From NCBI RefSeq assembly GCF_001428525.1, contig NZ_LMHW01000014.1:369001-433000 (forward strand): 64,000 bases of DNA. Direction: 5' to 3'. The stretch is from Flavobacterium sp. Root186 (lineage in GTDB: Bacteria > Bacteroidota > Bacteroidia > Flavobacteriales > Flavobacteriaceae). The first letter of the stretch is position 1. Every line of letters starts with the position of its first letter. The position numbers were made by a program, and so were the translations under genes. The notes beneath the pieces are model-generated. The model saw only the letters and a program-made list of their open reading frames with translations. It was not told the origin of the DNA and ran no database searches. Below, one piece after another: positions 33,024 through 41,818 of the stretch.

Positions 33024-35303
33024 ATGCAAAACGTTTCCGAAGCCGCCGCTTACACCTTACAATTCATAAATCAAACACAAAAATCAATATTCCTTACAGG
33101 CAAAGCCGGTACAGGAAAAACGACTTTATTGCGTGAAATCATCGCCACAACTCACAAGAATACAGTAGTAGTGGCGCCAACAGGTATTGCGGCACTAAAT
33201 GCAGGCGGTGTAACGATTCATTCGATGTTTCAACTGCCATTTTCGGCATTTTTACCTACTTATGAAGAGAGTTCTCAGTTTACAGAAACAGTAAAATTTG
33301 AGAATAAAGAATCACTTCGCAGACATTTCAAAATGAACAATGTGAAGCGAAATGTGATTCGCAATATGGAACTGCTGATTATTGATGAAGTCAGTATGCT
33401 TCGCGCTGATTTACTTGACGCTATAGATTTTATGATGCAGACAGTTCGAAGAAATACCAAAGCTTTTGGCGGTGTTCAGGTACTTTTTATTGGCGATTTA
33501 TTGCAGCTTCCGCCCGTAATTCGGGATGAAGAATGGCGCACGCTGCGCAATTACTACAAAGGAAAATTCTTTTTCCACTCTCATGTAATGCAGCATAATC
33601 CACCGTTGTATATTGAATTATCTAAGATTTACCGTCAGAGCGATGACACTTTTATTTCTGTTTTAAATAATCTTCGAAACAATCAAATTACAAAAGAAGA
33701 TGTTCAGGTTTTAAATCAATATGTAAAACCTGATTTTGACTTAAAAATGAACCCTGGTTTTATAACCTTAACCACGCATAACGCTAAAGCAGATACAATC
33801 AATGAACAGGCTATCAATGATTTATCAGGAAATGAATTTGCCTATCAGCCATTTGTAGTGGGAGATTTTCCAGAAAAGATTTTTCCGGTTGAAGAAAACC
33901 TAAAGCTGAAAGTTGGTGCTCAGGTTATGTTTGTCAAAAACGATTTGTCTTTTGATAAGAGATATTTCAACGGAAAAATGGGCGTTATCAAATCGCTTTC
34001 GCCAGAAGAAATCTTCGTTCATTTTCCGGAAGAAAACAAAACAATTGAAGTCGAAAAATATGAATGGAAAAACATTCGCTACAAAGTAAACGAACTTACA
34101 AAAGAGATAGAAGAAGAGGTTTTAGGCACATTTGCACATTATCCAATCAAATTGGCTTGGGCCATTACGGTGCATAAAAGTCAGGGCTTAACTTTTGAAA
34201 AAGCTGCGTTGGATGTATCGCAAGTTTTTCTGCCTGGGCAGGCCTATGTCGCACTTTCTCGTTTAACATCCTTAAATGGGCTTATTTTGCTTTCTCCAAT
34301 ACAAATGAACGGACTTTCGAACGATCAGGATGTTATGGATTACGCTTTAAACAAAGCCACGGAAGATGATTTGAAAAATTCGCTTCACTTTGAAACCAAA
34401 AATTTTATTCATAACTATTTGATTAACAGTTTTAACTGGGCAGATTTAGCGCAGGAATGGCGAAATCACCGTTTTAGTTATAACGAAAATGCCGTGGCAT
34501 CAGAAAAATCAAAACATGCTGCGTGGGCGCATAAACGGTTAGAAATTATTGATGGACTTACAGATCCTTCGCAAAAATTCGTTCAGCAGCTTAATAAAAT
34601 TTTCAATAAAGAAACCGTTGATTTGTTATTTGTGAAGGAAAGAGTAGAGGCGGCTTACGATTACTTTTTTAAACCAATGGATAGATTGGTTACGGATCTT
34701 TTGAGTAAAATGGCTGAAATTCAGAAATTTAAAAAAGTAAAAGAGTTTTATGAAGAATTGGTTTTTCTGGATGATTTGCAGACAAAAGCTGTTTTACGTT
34801 TGATGAAAGCGAAACTGCTTGTTGAAATTGTGGTTTCCCGTGAAACAATCAGCAAAGAAAGCCTGACTTCTCCAGCAATAAAAAATTATAAAACCGAAAA
34901 GATTTCGAGAACGAAAGAAGAGTATAAAATGACGAATACAGACATGTTTCAGGTTGACGAGCCTGTTATTCGTTATTCTTCTAAAAAAGTGGATAAAACG
35001 GCAGAAAAAGCAGAAAAAAAGACAACTGTCGAAGAGACTTACGAACTTTGGCTGGCAAAAAACTCTGTTGAAGACATTGCCCGCATGAGAAAGCTGACAG
35101 TTCATACGGTCGAATCGCATTTAATAAAATTGATTCAGGCCAAGAAAGTTGATATCACGGATGTGCTGCCGTACGATAAAATTCTTGCTCTTCGTGAAGC
35201 ATTTGAATTTTATGCAGAAGAATCTTTAAGTCCTCTAAAGGAAAAATACGGAGATGAATTTACTTGGGATGAACTTAAGATGTTCAAAGCTAGTATAAAT
35301 TGA
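33024..35303 (+). CDS. PIF1/RecD2-like superfamily 1 helicase with C-terminal helix-turn-helix
   Basis: The 759-residue product has an SF1 helicase core of the PIF1 type: GKAGTGKTT (Walker A, residues 26-34), VVAPTGIAALNAGG (motif Ia), LLIIDEVSMLRADLLDAI (Walker B), GDLLQLPPV (motif III), KVGAQVMFVKND, and AITVHKSQGLTFEKAALDV with VALSRLTSLNGL as motifs V and VI. The C-terminal about 90 residues contain an HTH_40-like domain (WLAKNSVEDIARMRKLTVHTVESHLIKL). Such proteins unwind DNA, probably 5'-3'; a genome-stability role is inferred. The start is set by a promoter box overlapping the earlier TTG. Confidence 0.9.
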   Translation: MQNVSEAAAYTLQFINQTQKSIFLTGKAGTGKTTLLREIIATTHKNTVVVAPTGIAALNAGGVTIHSMFQLPFSAFLPTYEESSQFTETVKFENKESLRRHFKMNNVKRNVIRNMELLIIDEVSMLRADLLDAIDFMMQTVRRNTKAFGGVQVLFIGDLLQLPPVIRDEEWRTLRNYYKGKFFFHSHVMQHNPPLYIELSKIYRQSDDTFISVLNNLRNNQITKEDVQVLNQYVKPDFDLKMNPGFITLTTHNAKADTINEQAINDLSGNEFAYQPFVVGDFPEKIFPVEENLKLKVGAQVMFVKNDLSFDKRYFNGKMGVIKSLSPEEIFVHFPEENKTIEVEKYEWKNIRYKVNELTKEIEEEVLGTFAHYPIKLAWAITVHKSQGLTFEKAALDVSQVFLPGQAYVALSRLTSLNGLILLSPIQMNGLSNDQDVMDYALNKATEDDLKNSLHFETKNFIHNYLINSFNWADLAQEWRNHRFSYNENAVASEKSKHAAWAHKRLEIIDGLTDPSQKFVQQLNKIFNKETVDLLFVKERVEAAYDYFFKPMDRLVTDLLSKMAEIQKFKKVKEFYEELVFLDDLQTKAVLRLMKAKLLVEIVVSRETISKESLTSPAIKNYKTEKISRTKEEYKMTNTDMFQVDEPVIRYSSKKVDKTAEKAEKKTTVEETYELWLAKNSVEDIARMRKLTVHTVESHLIKLIQAKKVDITDVLPYDKILALREAFEFYAEESLSPLKEKYGDEFTWDELKMFKASIN

Positions 35304-35380
35304 TTTTAGATTTTGTAACTTGTGGTTAGAATTCTAAATTTTAGAATTTATTATAAAAACATTATGTAAAATAGAAAGTC

Positions 35381-36139
35381 ATGAAAAAGCTTATATACAT
35401 CACATTAGTTATTTTTTCTGTCAAGAGTATGAGCGGACAGGAACTAAAAAAAGAATATCAAAAATTCATTCAGGCCTTTATTGATAATGTAAAAGGGGAT
35501 AAGAAAGAAGCAATTGCAAACATCATTTCTTATCCATTAAAAAGAGAAAATCCGATTCCTTCAATCAAAAATAAAACGGAATTTATAAAGCGATATTCAG
35601 AGATTTTTGATGCTGATTTAAAGAAAGAAATAACATCGTCAAAAGCCGATAAAGATTGGTCGGAAGTGGGCTGGCGCGGAATTATGCTCAATAATGGAAC
35701 TATTTGGATGGATACTGATGGAAAATTGACGTCAATTAATTATCAGTCAAAAATGGAGAAAGATCTAAAAGCAAAACTGATTTCATCCCAGAAAAAAGGC
35801 ATTCATTCCAGTATAGCAAAGTTTAAAAATCCGGAGTATGTTTTAGAAACGTCTAAATTCAGGATTAGAATTGATGATATGGGAAATGATACTTACAGAT
35901 ATGCTTCTTGGTCTGTAAAACAGAAAATGAGTGAGAAACCGGATTTAATTATCAATAACGGAAAATGGTTTGCCGATGGTAGTGGTGGCAATCATAATTT
36001 TAAGTTCAAAAAAGGCAATTATATCTACACTTGTTATATCATTGTTTTGGGAGAAAAAGGTTCTCCGCCGGCACAACTGGTTATTACTCAAAGTGGAAAA
36101 GAAATTCTTTCGCAGGACGCCAAAATTGTTTCACGATAA
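35381..36139 (+). CDS. Secreted hypothetical protein
   Basis: The 252-residue product has a signal peptide (MKKLIYITLVIFSVKSMSGQ), a helical segment (YQKFIQAFIDNVKGDKKEAI) followed by ISYPLKRENPIPSIKNKTEFIKRY, a pattern seen in secreted NTF2-like proteins, and a C-terminal beta-rich half with GNDTYRYASWSV and GSGGNHNFKFKKGNYIYTCY. I do not recognise a named family. It is expected in the periplasm. It shares a bidirectional terminator with the convergent coiled-coil gene. Confidence 0.65.
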   Translation: MKKLIYITLVIFSVKSMSGQELKKEYQKFIQAFIDNVKGDKKEAIANIISYPLKRENPIPSIKNKTEFIKRYSEIFDADLKKEITSSKADKDWSEVGWRGIMLNNGTIWMDTDGKLTSINYQSKMEKDLKAKLISSQKKGIHSSIAKFKNPEYVLETSKFRIRIDDMGNDTYRYASWSVKQKMSEKPDLIINNGKWFADGSGGNHNFKFKKGNYIYTCYIIVLGEKGSPPAQLVITQSGKEILSQDAKIVSR

Positions 36140-36141
36140 AC

Positions 36142-36174
36142 AAAAAGCCCGATTCATTTTGAATCGGGCTTTTT
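36142..36174. terminator. Bidirectional terminator
   Basis: AAAAAGCCCGATTC and GAATCGGGCTTTTT pair perfectly around ATTTT, with T-rich tails on both strands. Confidence 0.9.
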
Positions 36175-36182
36175 GTTTTTGC

Positions 36183-36653
36183 TTATAGAGACGAAATGGC
36201 TTTTTCAAGCTCTTTTTGCTGCGTTATTTGCGTTAATTTGAGTTTTTGAACACTAACCTCGTTTTCTTTAGTTTTCAGCCTCTGTTTTTGAATTTCTTCG
36301 TCAGATATCGAAGATGTTGTTATTTTATTTTCAATTTTTTGATTGGCAAGCTCTAGTTTACTGATCTTTTCTTTTGTCGATTTTAAATTATTTTCAGATT
36401 TAATCAATGTTTTTTTCTTTGATTCCACCTCTTTCATTTGCTTTTCAATATCCTTTTGCTGCTTTTTTAATTCAGAAATTTTATCGTCAAGTTTTTTATG
36501 ATTTTCAACAGAGGTTTTTCTGGCATCGTTTTCAGCTCTTTGCCATTCGATTTCATAAGCTTTTTGACCCTGAATTGTTTGTTGCGCCATAAAGTATTGT
36601 GAGTTCATTATAAACAGCACAACTGCAAATGTTTTAAATATCTTATTCATCAT
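36183..36653 (-). CDS. Secreted coiled-coil protein
   Basis: The 156-residue product starts with a signal peptide (MMNKIFKTFAVVLFIMNSQYFMAQ). From about residue 50 on it is almost entirely charged coiled coil (KKLDDKISELKKQQKDIEKQ, NLKSTKEKISKLELANQKIE). No named family is recognised. It is probably periplasmic; a structural or spacer role is all that can be inferred. It is convergent with the secreted gene at 35.4 kb. Confidence 0.65.
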   Translation of the reverse strand: MMNKIFKTFAVVLFIMNSQYFMAQQTIQGQKAYEIEWQRAENDARKTSVENHKKLDDKISELKKQQKDIEKQMKEVESKKKTLIKSENNLKSTKEKISKLELANQKIENKITTSSISDEEIQKQRLKTKENEVSVQKLKLTQITQQKELEKAISSL

Positions 36654-36734
36654 TTTTTAATTTATCGGGCACGAAATTAAATGATGAAAAGATTAAAAAC
36701 TGCCGTTTAAATTTTTTAAAACGACAGAATAAGA

Positions 36735-36767
36735 CAAAAAAAATCCTATTCGATAAGAATAGGATTT
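36735..36767 (-). terminator. Terminator of the SPOR protein gene
   Basis: AAATCCTATTC and GAATAGGATTT pair around GATAA; on the minus strand eight T follow. Confidence 0.85.
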
Positions 36768-36775
36768 TGAGGATT

Positions 36776-37741
36776 TTATAAGTTTTCGACTAGAATCCAG
36801 GCATCCGGATTTTCGCCTTTTTGAATTTCTTTCTGTGCTTTTTCAGCTTCTCCCATAGTGGCATAACTTCCGTATAAAACCGGAAATAAACCATGTTTGT
36901 TTTCGCCAAGCATTCGGGCATTATAACCATCTTTAATTAATTGATTATAAGCTTTCTTTGCATTTGCCTCGCTTCTAAAAGCACCAGCCATGATATGATA
37001 AGGCATAACTTTCACTTCTGCAGTTTCTACTTTTGCAGAATCAACGGCTAATGTTACGGCTGGCAGCGGATTTTGAATTACGAATGTTGCTTCCTGAATT
37101 TTGTTTTGCACTTTTTTCTGAACATTACCTTCTACAACAAGTGTTTGTGCTGCAATTTGATTTTGGTATAAAGGATAACCTATGCTTCCGGTAACTCCTA
37201 AACCAAGAACAAAAATGGCAGCATATCTCAAATAAGATCTTGACTGCCTTACTTCTTCATCTTCATATAATGCAGCAGTTTCTCTTTCTGCGATTTGTTC
37301 GATTTTCTTTTCGAAAATTTCTCTTTTCACCATTGGAGAAACAAACGGACTTAATCCAAATGAAGTTGATAAATAGTTTATTTGATCATTTGGTGAGAAA
37401 ATGATATTATTTTCGGAATTAAGACGAAGATCTCCAATATTTTTCAGGCTTATAACGCCATTTTCTTCAAGGGTCTGTCTCCAGTTTTGTACCTCAAAAG
37501 CAATAGCATTTACAGCAGTTCCGTAAGATGTATTTTCTGCTTGAGCAACATGATTTGCGAGCAGTCCGTCGTTATTTTTTAAACGGCTGTTGAAAAAGAC
37601 TGTTTTCTTGGGTGGAAAAAACGAATTAGTACTTTCATTCAGCTGAGCCGATTGTATTTCGGTTAAAAATGCCCCAAATCCGGGAACCGTTACACACTGA
37701 TAACGATATAATAATTGCGCGATATAAGTTTCGATTTTCAT
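36776..37741 (-). CDS. HU-CCDC81 and SPOR domain protein
   Basis: The 321-residue product has the known flavobacterial order: an N-terminal CCDC81-type HU domain (MKIETYIAQLLYRYQCVTVPGFGAF, VFFNSRLKNNDGLLANHVA), a second similar domain to about residue 140, a membrane helix near residues 172-193 and a C-terminal SPOR domain (YHIMAGAFRSEANAKKAYNQL, then FPVLYGSYATMGEAEKAQ). SPOR domains bind denuded peptidoglycan at division sites. The HU-like part would be cytoplasmic and could touch DNA or protein; that is inference. It is divergent from dprA. Confidence 0.9.
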   Translation of the reverse strand: MKIETYIAQLLYRYQCVTVPGFGAFLTEIQSAQLNESTNSFFPPKKTVFFNSRLKNNDGLLANHVAQAENTSYGTAVNAIAFEVQNWRQTLEENGVISLKNIGDLRLNSENNIIFSPNDQINYLSTSFGLSPFVSPMVKREIFEKKIEQIAERETAALYEDEEVRQSRSYLRYAAIFVLGLGVTGSIGYPLYQNQIAAQTLVVEGNVQKKVQNKIQEATFVIQNPLPAVTLAVDSAKVETAEVKVMPYHIMAGAFRSEANAKKAYNQLIKDGYNARMLGENKHGLFPVLYGSYATMGEAEKAQKEIQKGENPDAWILVENL

Positions 37742-37977
37742 AGCAACAAAGTTATGTAATGAATATAGTTATCAAAATTTTATTCACAATTTTTATTAAC
37801 AATTGCAAGATTTTTATATACAATTAATTTTCAGTATTTTAAAATCAATTTTATCAGCATCAATATTTCAACCATACTATAAAATTTATTTTTTATTAAG
37901 AATTTACTTTGTTTTTAGCATATTTGCAGATTATTTGAGTGCAGTTTTTATTTCTATTTTACATAATATTTTGCAAA

Positions 37978-39078
37978 ATGTCAGATCAGGATTTGTTTTA
38001 TTTATTAGCTTTAATGAAAGTGGATGGAGTTGGAGATATTATAGCAAAAAAGCTATTGAATCATTGCGGTAACGCAGAAGCAGTTTTTAAATTGAAAACT
38101 AATCAAATTGCTGCAATTGACGGAATTGGTTCAGCATTGCTGAAAAACATAAAAGACAAAACTATTTTTGAAAAAGCAAATCAGGAACTTGAATTTGTTA
38201 AAAAAAACAATATCAATGTTGCTTTCTTTCAGGATGAAACATATCCAGATCGCTTAAAACATTGCATAGATTCACCTGTTTTAATTTTTACTGGTGGAAA
38301 TATAAACCTGAAAAACAAAAAGGTTATTAGTATTGTTGGCACCCGGCAAATCACGTGTTACGGAACCGAATTTTGTCGAAAATTTATTGAAGACGTGGCA
38401 CCGCTTGATCCGGTAATTATAAGTGGTTTTGCATATGGAGTTGACATAGTGGCGCATCAATTTGCAATAGATTGTAAATTACAGACTATAGGTGTTTTAG
38501 CTCATGGACTAAATCAGGTTTATCCCCGAACGCATAAAAAGTACATGGCAAAAATGGAAGAAAACGGAGGTTTCATTACCGAATTTTGGAGTACTTCAAA
38601 TCCGGATAAAGAGAATTTTGTTCGCCGAAATCGTATTGTTGCCGGAATCAGCGAGGCCACAATTGTCATTGAATCTGCAGATAAAGGAGGATCACTTATC
38701 ACCGCCAATTTAGCCAATGATTATAATCGGGATGTTTTTGCTGTACCGGGCAGAGTAACAGATCGATATAGTCAGGGTTGTAATGATTTAATTAAAACAC
38801 AAAAAGCAAATGTTCTTACCAGCGCAGCAGATTTAATTTATGTTTTGAATTGGGATATTGAAAAGAAACCCAAAGTAATTCAAAAACAGTTGTTTATTGA
38901 CCTGGAACCTGATGAACAAAAGATTTATGATTTTCTCTTAAAAAACGGAAAAGAGTTGCTTGATATTATTGCACTCGAATGTGATTTTCCAGTTTTTAAA
39001 ATTTCCGGTATCCTTTTAAACATGGAACTTAAAGGATTTATAAGACCTTTGCCGGGCAAATTATTTGAGGCGATTTAG
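37978..39078 (+). CDS. dprA: DNA processing protein DprA
   Basis: From the ATG at 37978 the product is 366 residues. A helix-hairpin-helix start (LMKVDGVGDIIAKKLLNHCG) is followed by the DprA Rossmann fold: VISIVGTRQITCYG, ISGFAYGVDIVAH, GVLAHGLNQVYPRTHKK, ENFVRRNRIVAGISEATIVIESADKGGSLITA and DVFAVPG, and a C-terminal winged helix. DprA loads RecA on incoming single-stranded DNA in transformation. The frame is open upstream to 37939 but that part is hydrophobic and unlike the family, so the later ATG is used. recA is also in this window but not adjacent. Confidence 0.94.
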   Translation: MSDQDLFYLLALMKVDGVGDIIAKKLLNHCGNAEAVFKLKTNQIAAIDGIGSALLKNIKDKTIFEKANQELEFVKKNNINVAFFQDETYPDRLKHCIDSPVLIFTGGNINLKNKKVISIVGTRQITCYGTEFCRKFIEDVAPLDPVIISGFAYGVDIVAHQFAIDCKLQTIGVLAHGLNQVYPRTHKKYMAKMEENGGFITEFWSTSNPDKENFVRRNRIVAGISEATIVIESADKGGSLITANLANDYNRDVFAVPGRVTDRYSQGCNDLIKTQKANVLTSAADLIYVLNWDIEKKPKVIQKQLFIDLEPDEQKIYDFLLKNGKELLDIIALECDFPVFKISGILLNMELKGFIRPLPGKLFEAI

Positions 39079-39184
39079 TAAGTATTATTTATTTTGAAAT
39101 TCAAAAAACAAACATTACTTGTAAATTATATTCAGCCATTTAACATTTTTATCAAAATAAATTAGGGAAAACATAATAAAACTA

Positions 39185-39192
39185 TACTTTTG
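39185..39192 (+). promoter_or_regulatory. -7 promoter box for the gene at 39215
   Basis: TACTTTTG fits TAnnTTTG, 22 bases before the ATG. Confidence 0.45.
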
Positions 39193-39214
39193 TTTTAACC
39201 CAAAAATCTTAAAA

Positions 39215-40075
39215 ATGAACATAATTGAACTATTTGAAAACGCGGGAATTTATAGAGAAAACCTAAGCGGATTCAGCATTGAAGACTCAGAAAAAGTCAA
39301 GAAGCAATTTGAAATTGAGCGATCACAAAACCTAAATTTAGATCAAAATGTAGCAGATAATTTAATTTCTGCCATTAACCAATTTCCAAAAGAGCTTTTG
39401 TTTATTTCGAATAATCGAATCCTTTACAACTTCTTTTCGAAAAAAAATTACTCCCGAAACAGATTTATTACGGATTACTCCATTTCTGTTAGTGAAGAAA
39501 ATGTTAAATCATTTATAGACAGTTTTTTATCTAGGGATTTAGATGCCTTTTTCGATCAAAGCATAGCACAAAATAAGTTTGATATTATTGATGATCTTCT
39601 GAATGTTAAAGAATATCTGCCTCAAAATTCATTAGACAGCTTAGACCAAAAACTGAGTGCAAAACTTGATTTTATTGTAAATAAATTTGATGAAAACCCT
39701 TCTTTATCATCGGGTACTGAAACAATTGAATTTATTAAATACAGAAGTTTTTATAGCTTGCTTTCTCATTTTAGATCTGCAGAAAACGATAAGAAAGTCA
39801 GGGCAATTTACAGCAAAATGTCGGGTTCAATTGTTAATGCAGGTGTACGAAATGAGTTTTTAAATCCAATGGTATCTTCAATGGTTAATTATAAACCACT
39901 AGATTATGAATTAAGCAATTCAATAAGATCTCACAAAGACCGAATTGATGCTGAGAATGATAAAGAATATAGCAGCAGTTCATCATCTGGAGGTATGTCA
40001 ACCTGGTCTATAATTGCTATTGTTATAGTTGTTATCAGATTAATTATGCTAATGGCAAGACTTGGAAGAGCTTAA
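39215..40075 (+). CDS. Hypothetical protein with C-terminal membrane helix
   Basis: The 286-residue product has no signal peptide, a long mostly helical and charged body (for example VKSFIDSFLSRDLDAFFDQS), a Ser/Gly linker (SSSSSSGGMS) and a single C-terminal membrane helix (TWSIIAIVIVVIRLIMLMA) followed by a short basic end. It is therefore a tail-anchored-like protein with a cytoplasmic body. I do not recognise the family. It has a promoter-like box upstream and a terminator downstream. Confidence 0.7.
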   Translation: MNIIELFENAGIYRENLSGFSIEDSEKVKKQFEIERSQNLNLDQNVADNLISAINQFPKELLFISNNRILYNFFSKKNYSRNRFITDYSISVSEENVKSFIDSFLSRDLDAFFDQSIAQNKFDIIDDLLNVKEYLPQNSLDSLDQKLSAKLDFIVNKFDENPSLSSGTETIEFIKYRSFYSLLSHFRSAENDKKVRAIYSKMSGSIVNAGVRNEFLNPMVSSMVNYKPLDYELSNSIRSHKDRIDAENDKEYSSSSSSGGMSTWSIIAIVIVVIRLIMLMARLGRA

Positions 40076-40096
40076 GAGCATTTTTAGAATAATAAT

Positions 40097-40135
40097 AAAA
40101 GCCTGCTAAAAATCTATTAGCAGGCTTTTATTTTT
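40097..40135. terminator. Bidirectional terminator
   Basis: AAAAGCCTGCTAA and TTAGCAGGCTTTT pair around a 7-base loop; both strands have T-rich tails. Confidence 0.85.
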
Positions 40136-40145
40136 AAATTTTAAT

Positions 40146-40556
40146 CTACTCTTTGTTTTCTTCATTATAATTCCAAAAAGCTTCTTCTACAGCACCTTCA
40201 AGAAGGCAGGAAGCTGCATATGAAGTATCAATTAACCACTCATCAATTTGTGATACTTGTTCCTTGGTAATCAAATTATTGCTTTGTAACATTCCTTCTG
40301 GATAAAGTGACCACATTCTTCCATAATGACAAATTCCCCAAACACAAGAGATTATTCTTTTATCTACAAAATCCTTTTCTAATTCTGGCGCAAGGGCTTT
40401 TAAAGCCTGCATAATTAGATGGTAATTTTCTTCATGTAAAACTCTTCTAAAAGGGCGTAATTGACCAAGAAAACCATTTTTCCAACGATCACTTTCTATG
40501 TTTTCATGGTGGGCGCTTTGGTACATTAATTCTTCTATTGCTTCTTCCTTCGTCAT
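40146..40556 (-). CDS. Hypothetical cytoplasmic protein
   Basis: The 136-residue product (MTKEEAIEELMYQSAHHENI, FRRVLHEENYHLIMQALKAL, IISCVWGICHYGRMW) is soluble and mostly helical, with several His and Cys residues. I do not recognise a family. It starts 25 bases after the trpS stop on the same strand and is probably co-transcribed with it. Confidence 0.6.
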   Translation of the reverse strand: MTKEEAIEELMYQSAHHENIESDRWKNGFLGQLRPFRRVLHEENYHLIMQALKALAPELEKDFVDKRIISCVWGICHYGRMWSLYPEGMLQSNNLITKEQVSQIDEWLIDTSYAASCLLEGAVEEAFWNYNEENKE

Positions 40557-40581
40557 AAATTAAATGTCAAATAAGAAAAAT

Positions 40582-41556
40582 TTAATTCCCAAATCCAAGA
40601 ACTTCCCGAACTTTTGCTAAAACGCCATCCGCAACGATGGAAGCTTTTGCAGCACCTTTTTTCAAAAGAGCATCCACTTCGTCAAGGTTGTTCATGTAGT
40701 AATTATATTTTTCTCTTTCGGTTTTGAATTTTTCTGTAATCAATTCAAAAAGAGCTTGTTTTGCATGACCATAACCGTAATTTCCACCAAGATAATTCGC
40801 TCTCATTTCAGCAATTTGAGTTTCATTTGCTAACAAAGAATATATGGCAAAAGCGTTGCAGGTATCAGGATTTTTTGGTTCTTCCAAGGGCGTGCTGTCT
40901 GTTTCGATACTCATAACCTGCTTGCGCAATATTTTATCATCAAGAAAAATATTGATAATATTATTCGCAGATTTACTCATTTTTCCACCGTTTGTTCCCG
41001 GAATCAGCATACTGTCTTCCTGAATTTTAGCTTCTGGAATTACAAAAGTTTCTCCCATTTGATGATTAAATCTTGAAGCCACATCGCGTGTTATCTCTAA
41101 ATGCTGCAATTGGTCTTTTCCAACAGGAACAAACTCTGCGTCATAAAGTAAAATATCGGCAGCCATTAACATCGGATAAGTAAAAAGTCCGGCGTTAACA
41201 TCGTCTAAACGATCTGCTTTATCTTTGAAAGAATGCGCTAAAGTTAAACGCTGAAACGGAAAAAAACAGCTTAAATACCAGGTCAATTCAGCAGTTTGAA
41301 CCACATCAGATTGTCTGTAGAAGGTAACTTTATCAGGATTTAAACCACAAGCAAGCCAAGCCGCAGCCGTGCTATACGTGTTTTCTCTTAATGTTTTACC
41401 ATCTTTAATTTGTGTAATCGAATGTAAATCAGCAATAAACAAAAAAGATTCATTGGCCGGATTATTCGATAATTCAATTGCAGGGATAATAGCTCCCAAT
41501 AGATTGCCTAAGTGTGGCGTTCCAGTACTCTGAACACCAGTAAGTATTTTTGCCAT
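40582..41556 (-). CDS. trpS: Tryptophanyl-tRNA synthetase
   Basis: The 324-residue product is a class Ic TrpRS: TGVQSTGTPHLGNLLGAI carries the HIGH-type PHLGN at residues 14-18, then FLFIADLHSIT, YPMLMAADILLYDAEFVPVGKDQLQH, and GGKMSKSANN with the KMSKS loop near residue 190. The C-terminal helical part binds the anticodon. Length fits the family (about 325). An inverted repeat lies between it and the divergent plsC gene. Confidence 0.96.
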   Translation of the reverse strand: MAKILTGVQSTGTPHLGNLLGAIIPAIELSNNPANESFLFIADLHSITQIKDGKTLRENTYSTAAAWLACGLNPDKVTFYRQSDVVQTAELTWYLSCFFPFQRLTLAHSFKDKADRLDDVNAGLFTYPMLMAADILLYDAEFVPVGKDQLQHLEITRDVASRFNHQMGETFVIPEAKIQEDSMLIPGTNGGKMSKSANNIINIFLDDKILRKQVMSIETDSTPLEEPKNPDTCNAFAIYSLLANETQIAEMRANYLGGNYGYGHAKQALFELITEKFKTEREKYNYYMNNLDEVDALLKKGAAKASIVADGVLAKVREVLGFGN

Positions 41557-41605
41557 TCTAGTTTTTTCTTATTCTTTAACCACAAAGGTCGTGATGTTTT
41601 TTTTA

Positions 41606-41756
41606 ACCGCAAAGCACGCAAAGGATTTACGCAAAGTTCGCAAAGGTTTTATTAAAAAATTAAAAGAAATAACCACAAATTAAAAGATTTTAAAATCCAT
41701 TTAATCATTTTAATTTGTGGCTTTAAACTTTGCGTAAATCCTTCGTGCTTTGCGGT
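41606..41756. repeat. Large inverted repeat in the trpS/plsC divergent gap
   Basis: Arms 41606-41638 and 41726-41756 (CGCAAAGCACGCAAAGGATT and its near complement) pair over about 31 bases with a few differences, and a second inner pair (CCACAAATTAAAAGAT with TTTAATTTGTGG) makes the whole unit a long hairpin. It is built of the words GCAAAG and CACAAA. Confidence 0.75.
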
Positions 41757-41805
41757 AAAATTATCTGTAAAATAAAATCTTTATAAAAATTCATTTCGGT
41801 TTTCT

Positions 41806-41813
41806 TACATTTG
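41806..41813 (+). promoter_or_regulatory. -7 promoter box directly at the plsC start
   Basis: TACATTTG fits TAnnTTTG and ends only 5 bases before the ATG, so the transcript may have almost no leader. Confidence 0.4.
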
Positions 41814-41818
41814 AAACC

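Noticed and set aside
34836..34852. TTTCCCGTGAAACA, similar to parS, inside the helicase gene
   Set aside because: The invariant CACGTG centre is CCCGTG and the left arm is off; it encodes conserved-looking residues and stands alone.
37939..37977. Longer start for dprA
   Set aside because: The added residues (MQFLFLFYIIFCK) are hydrophobic and foreign to DprA; the family start is at 37978.
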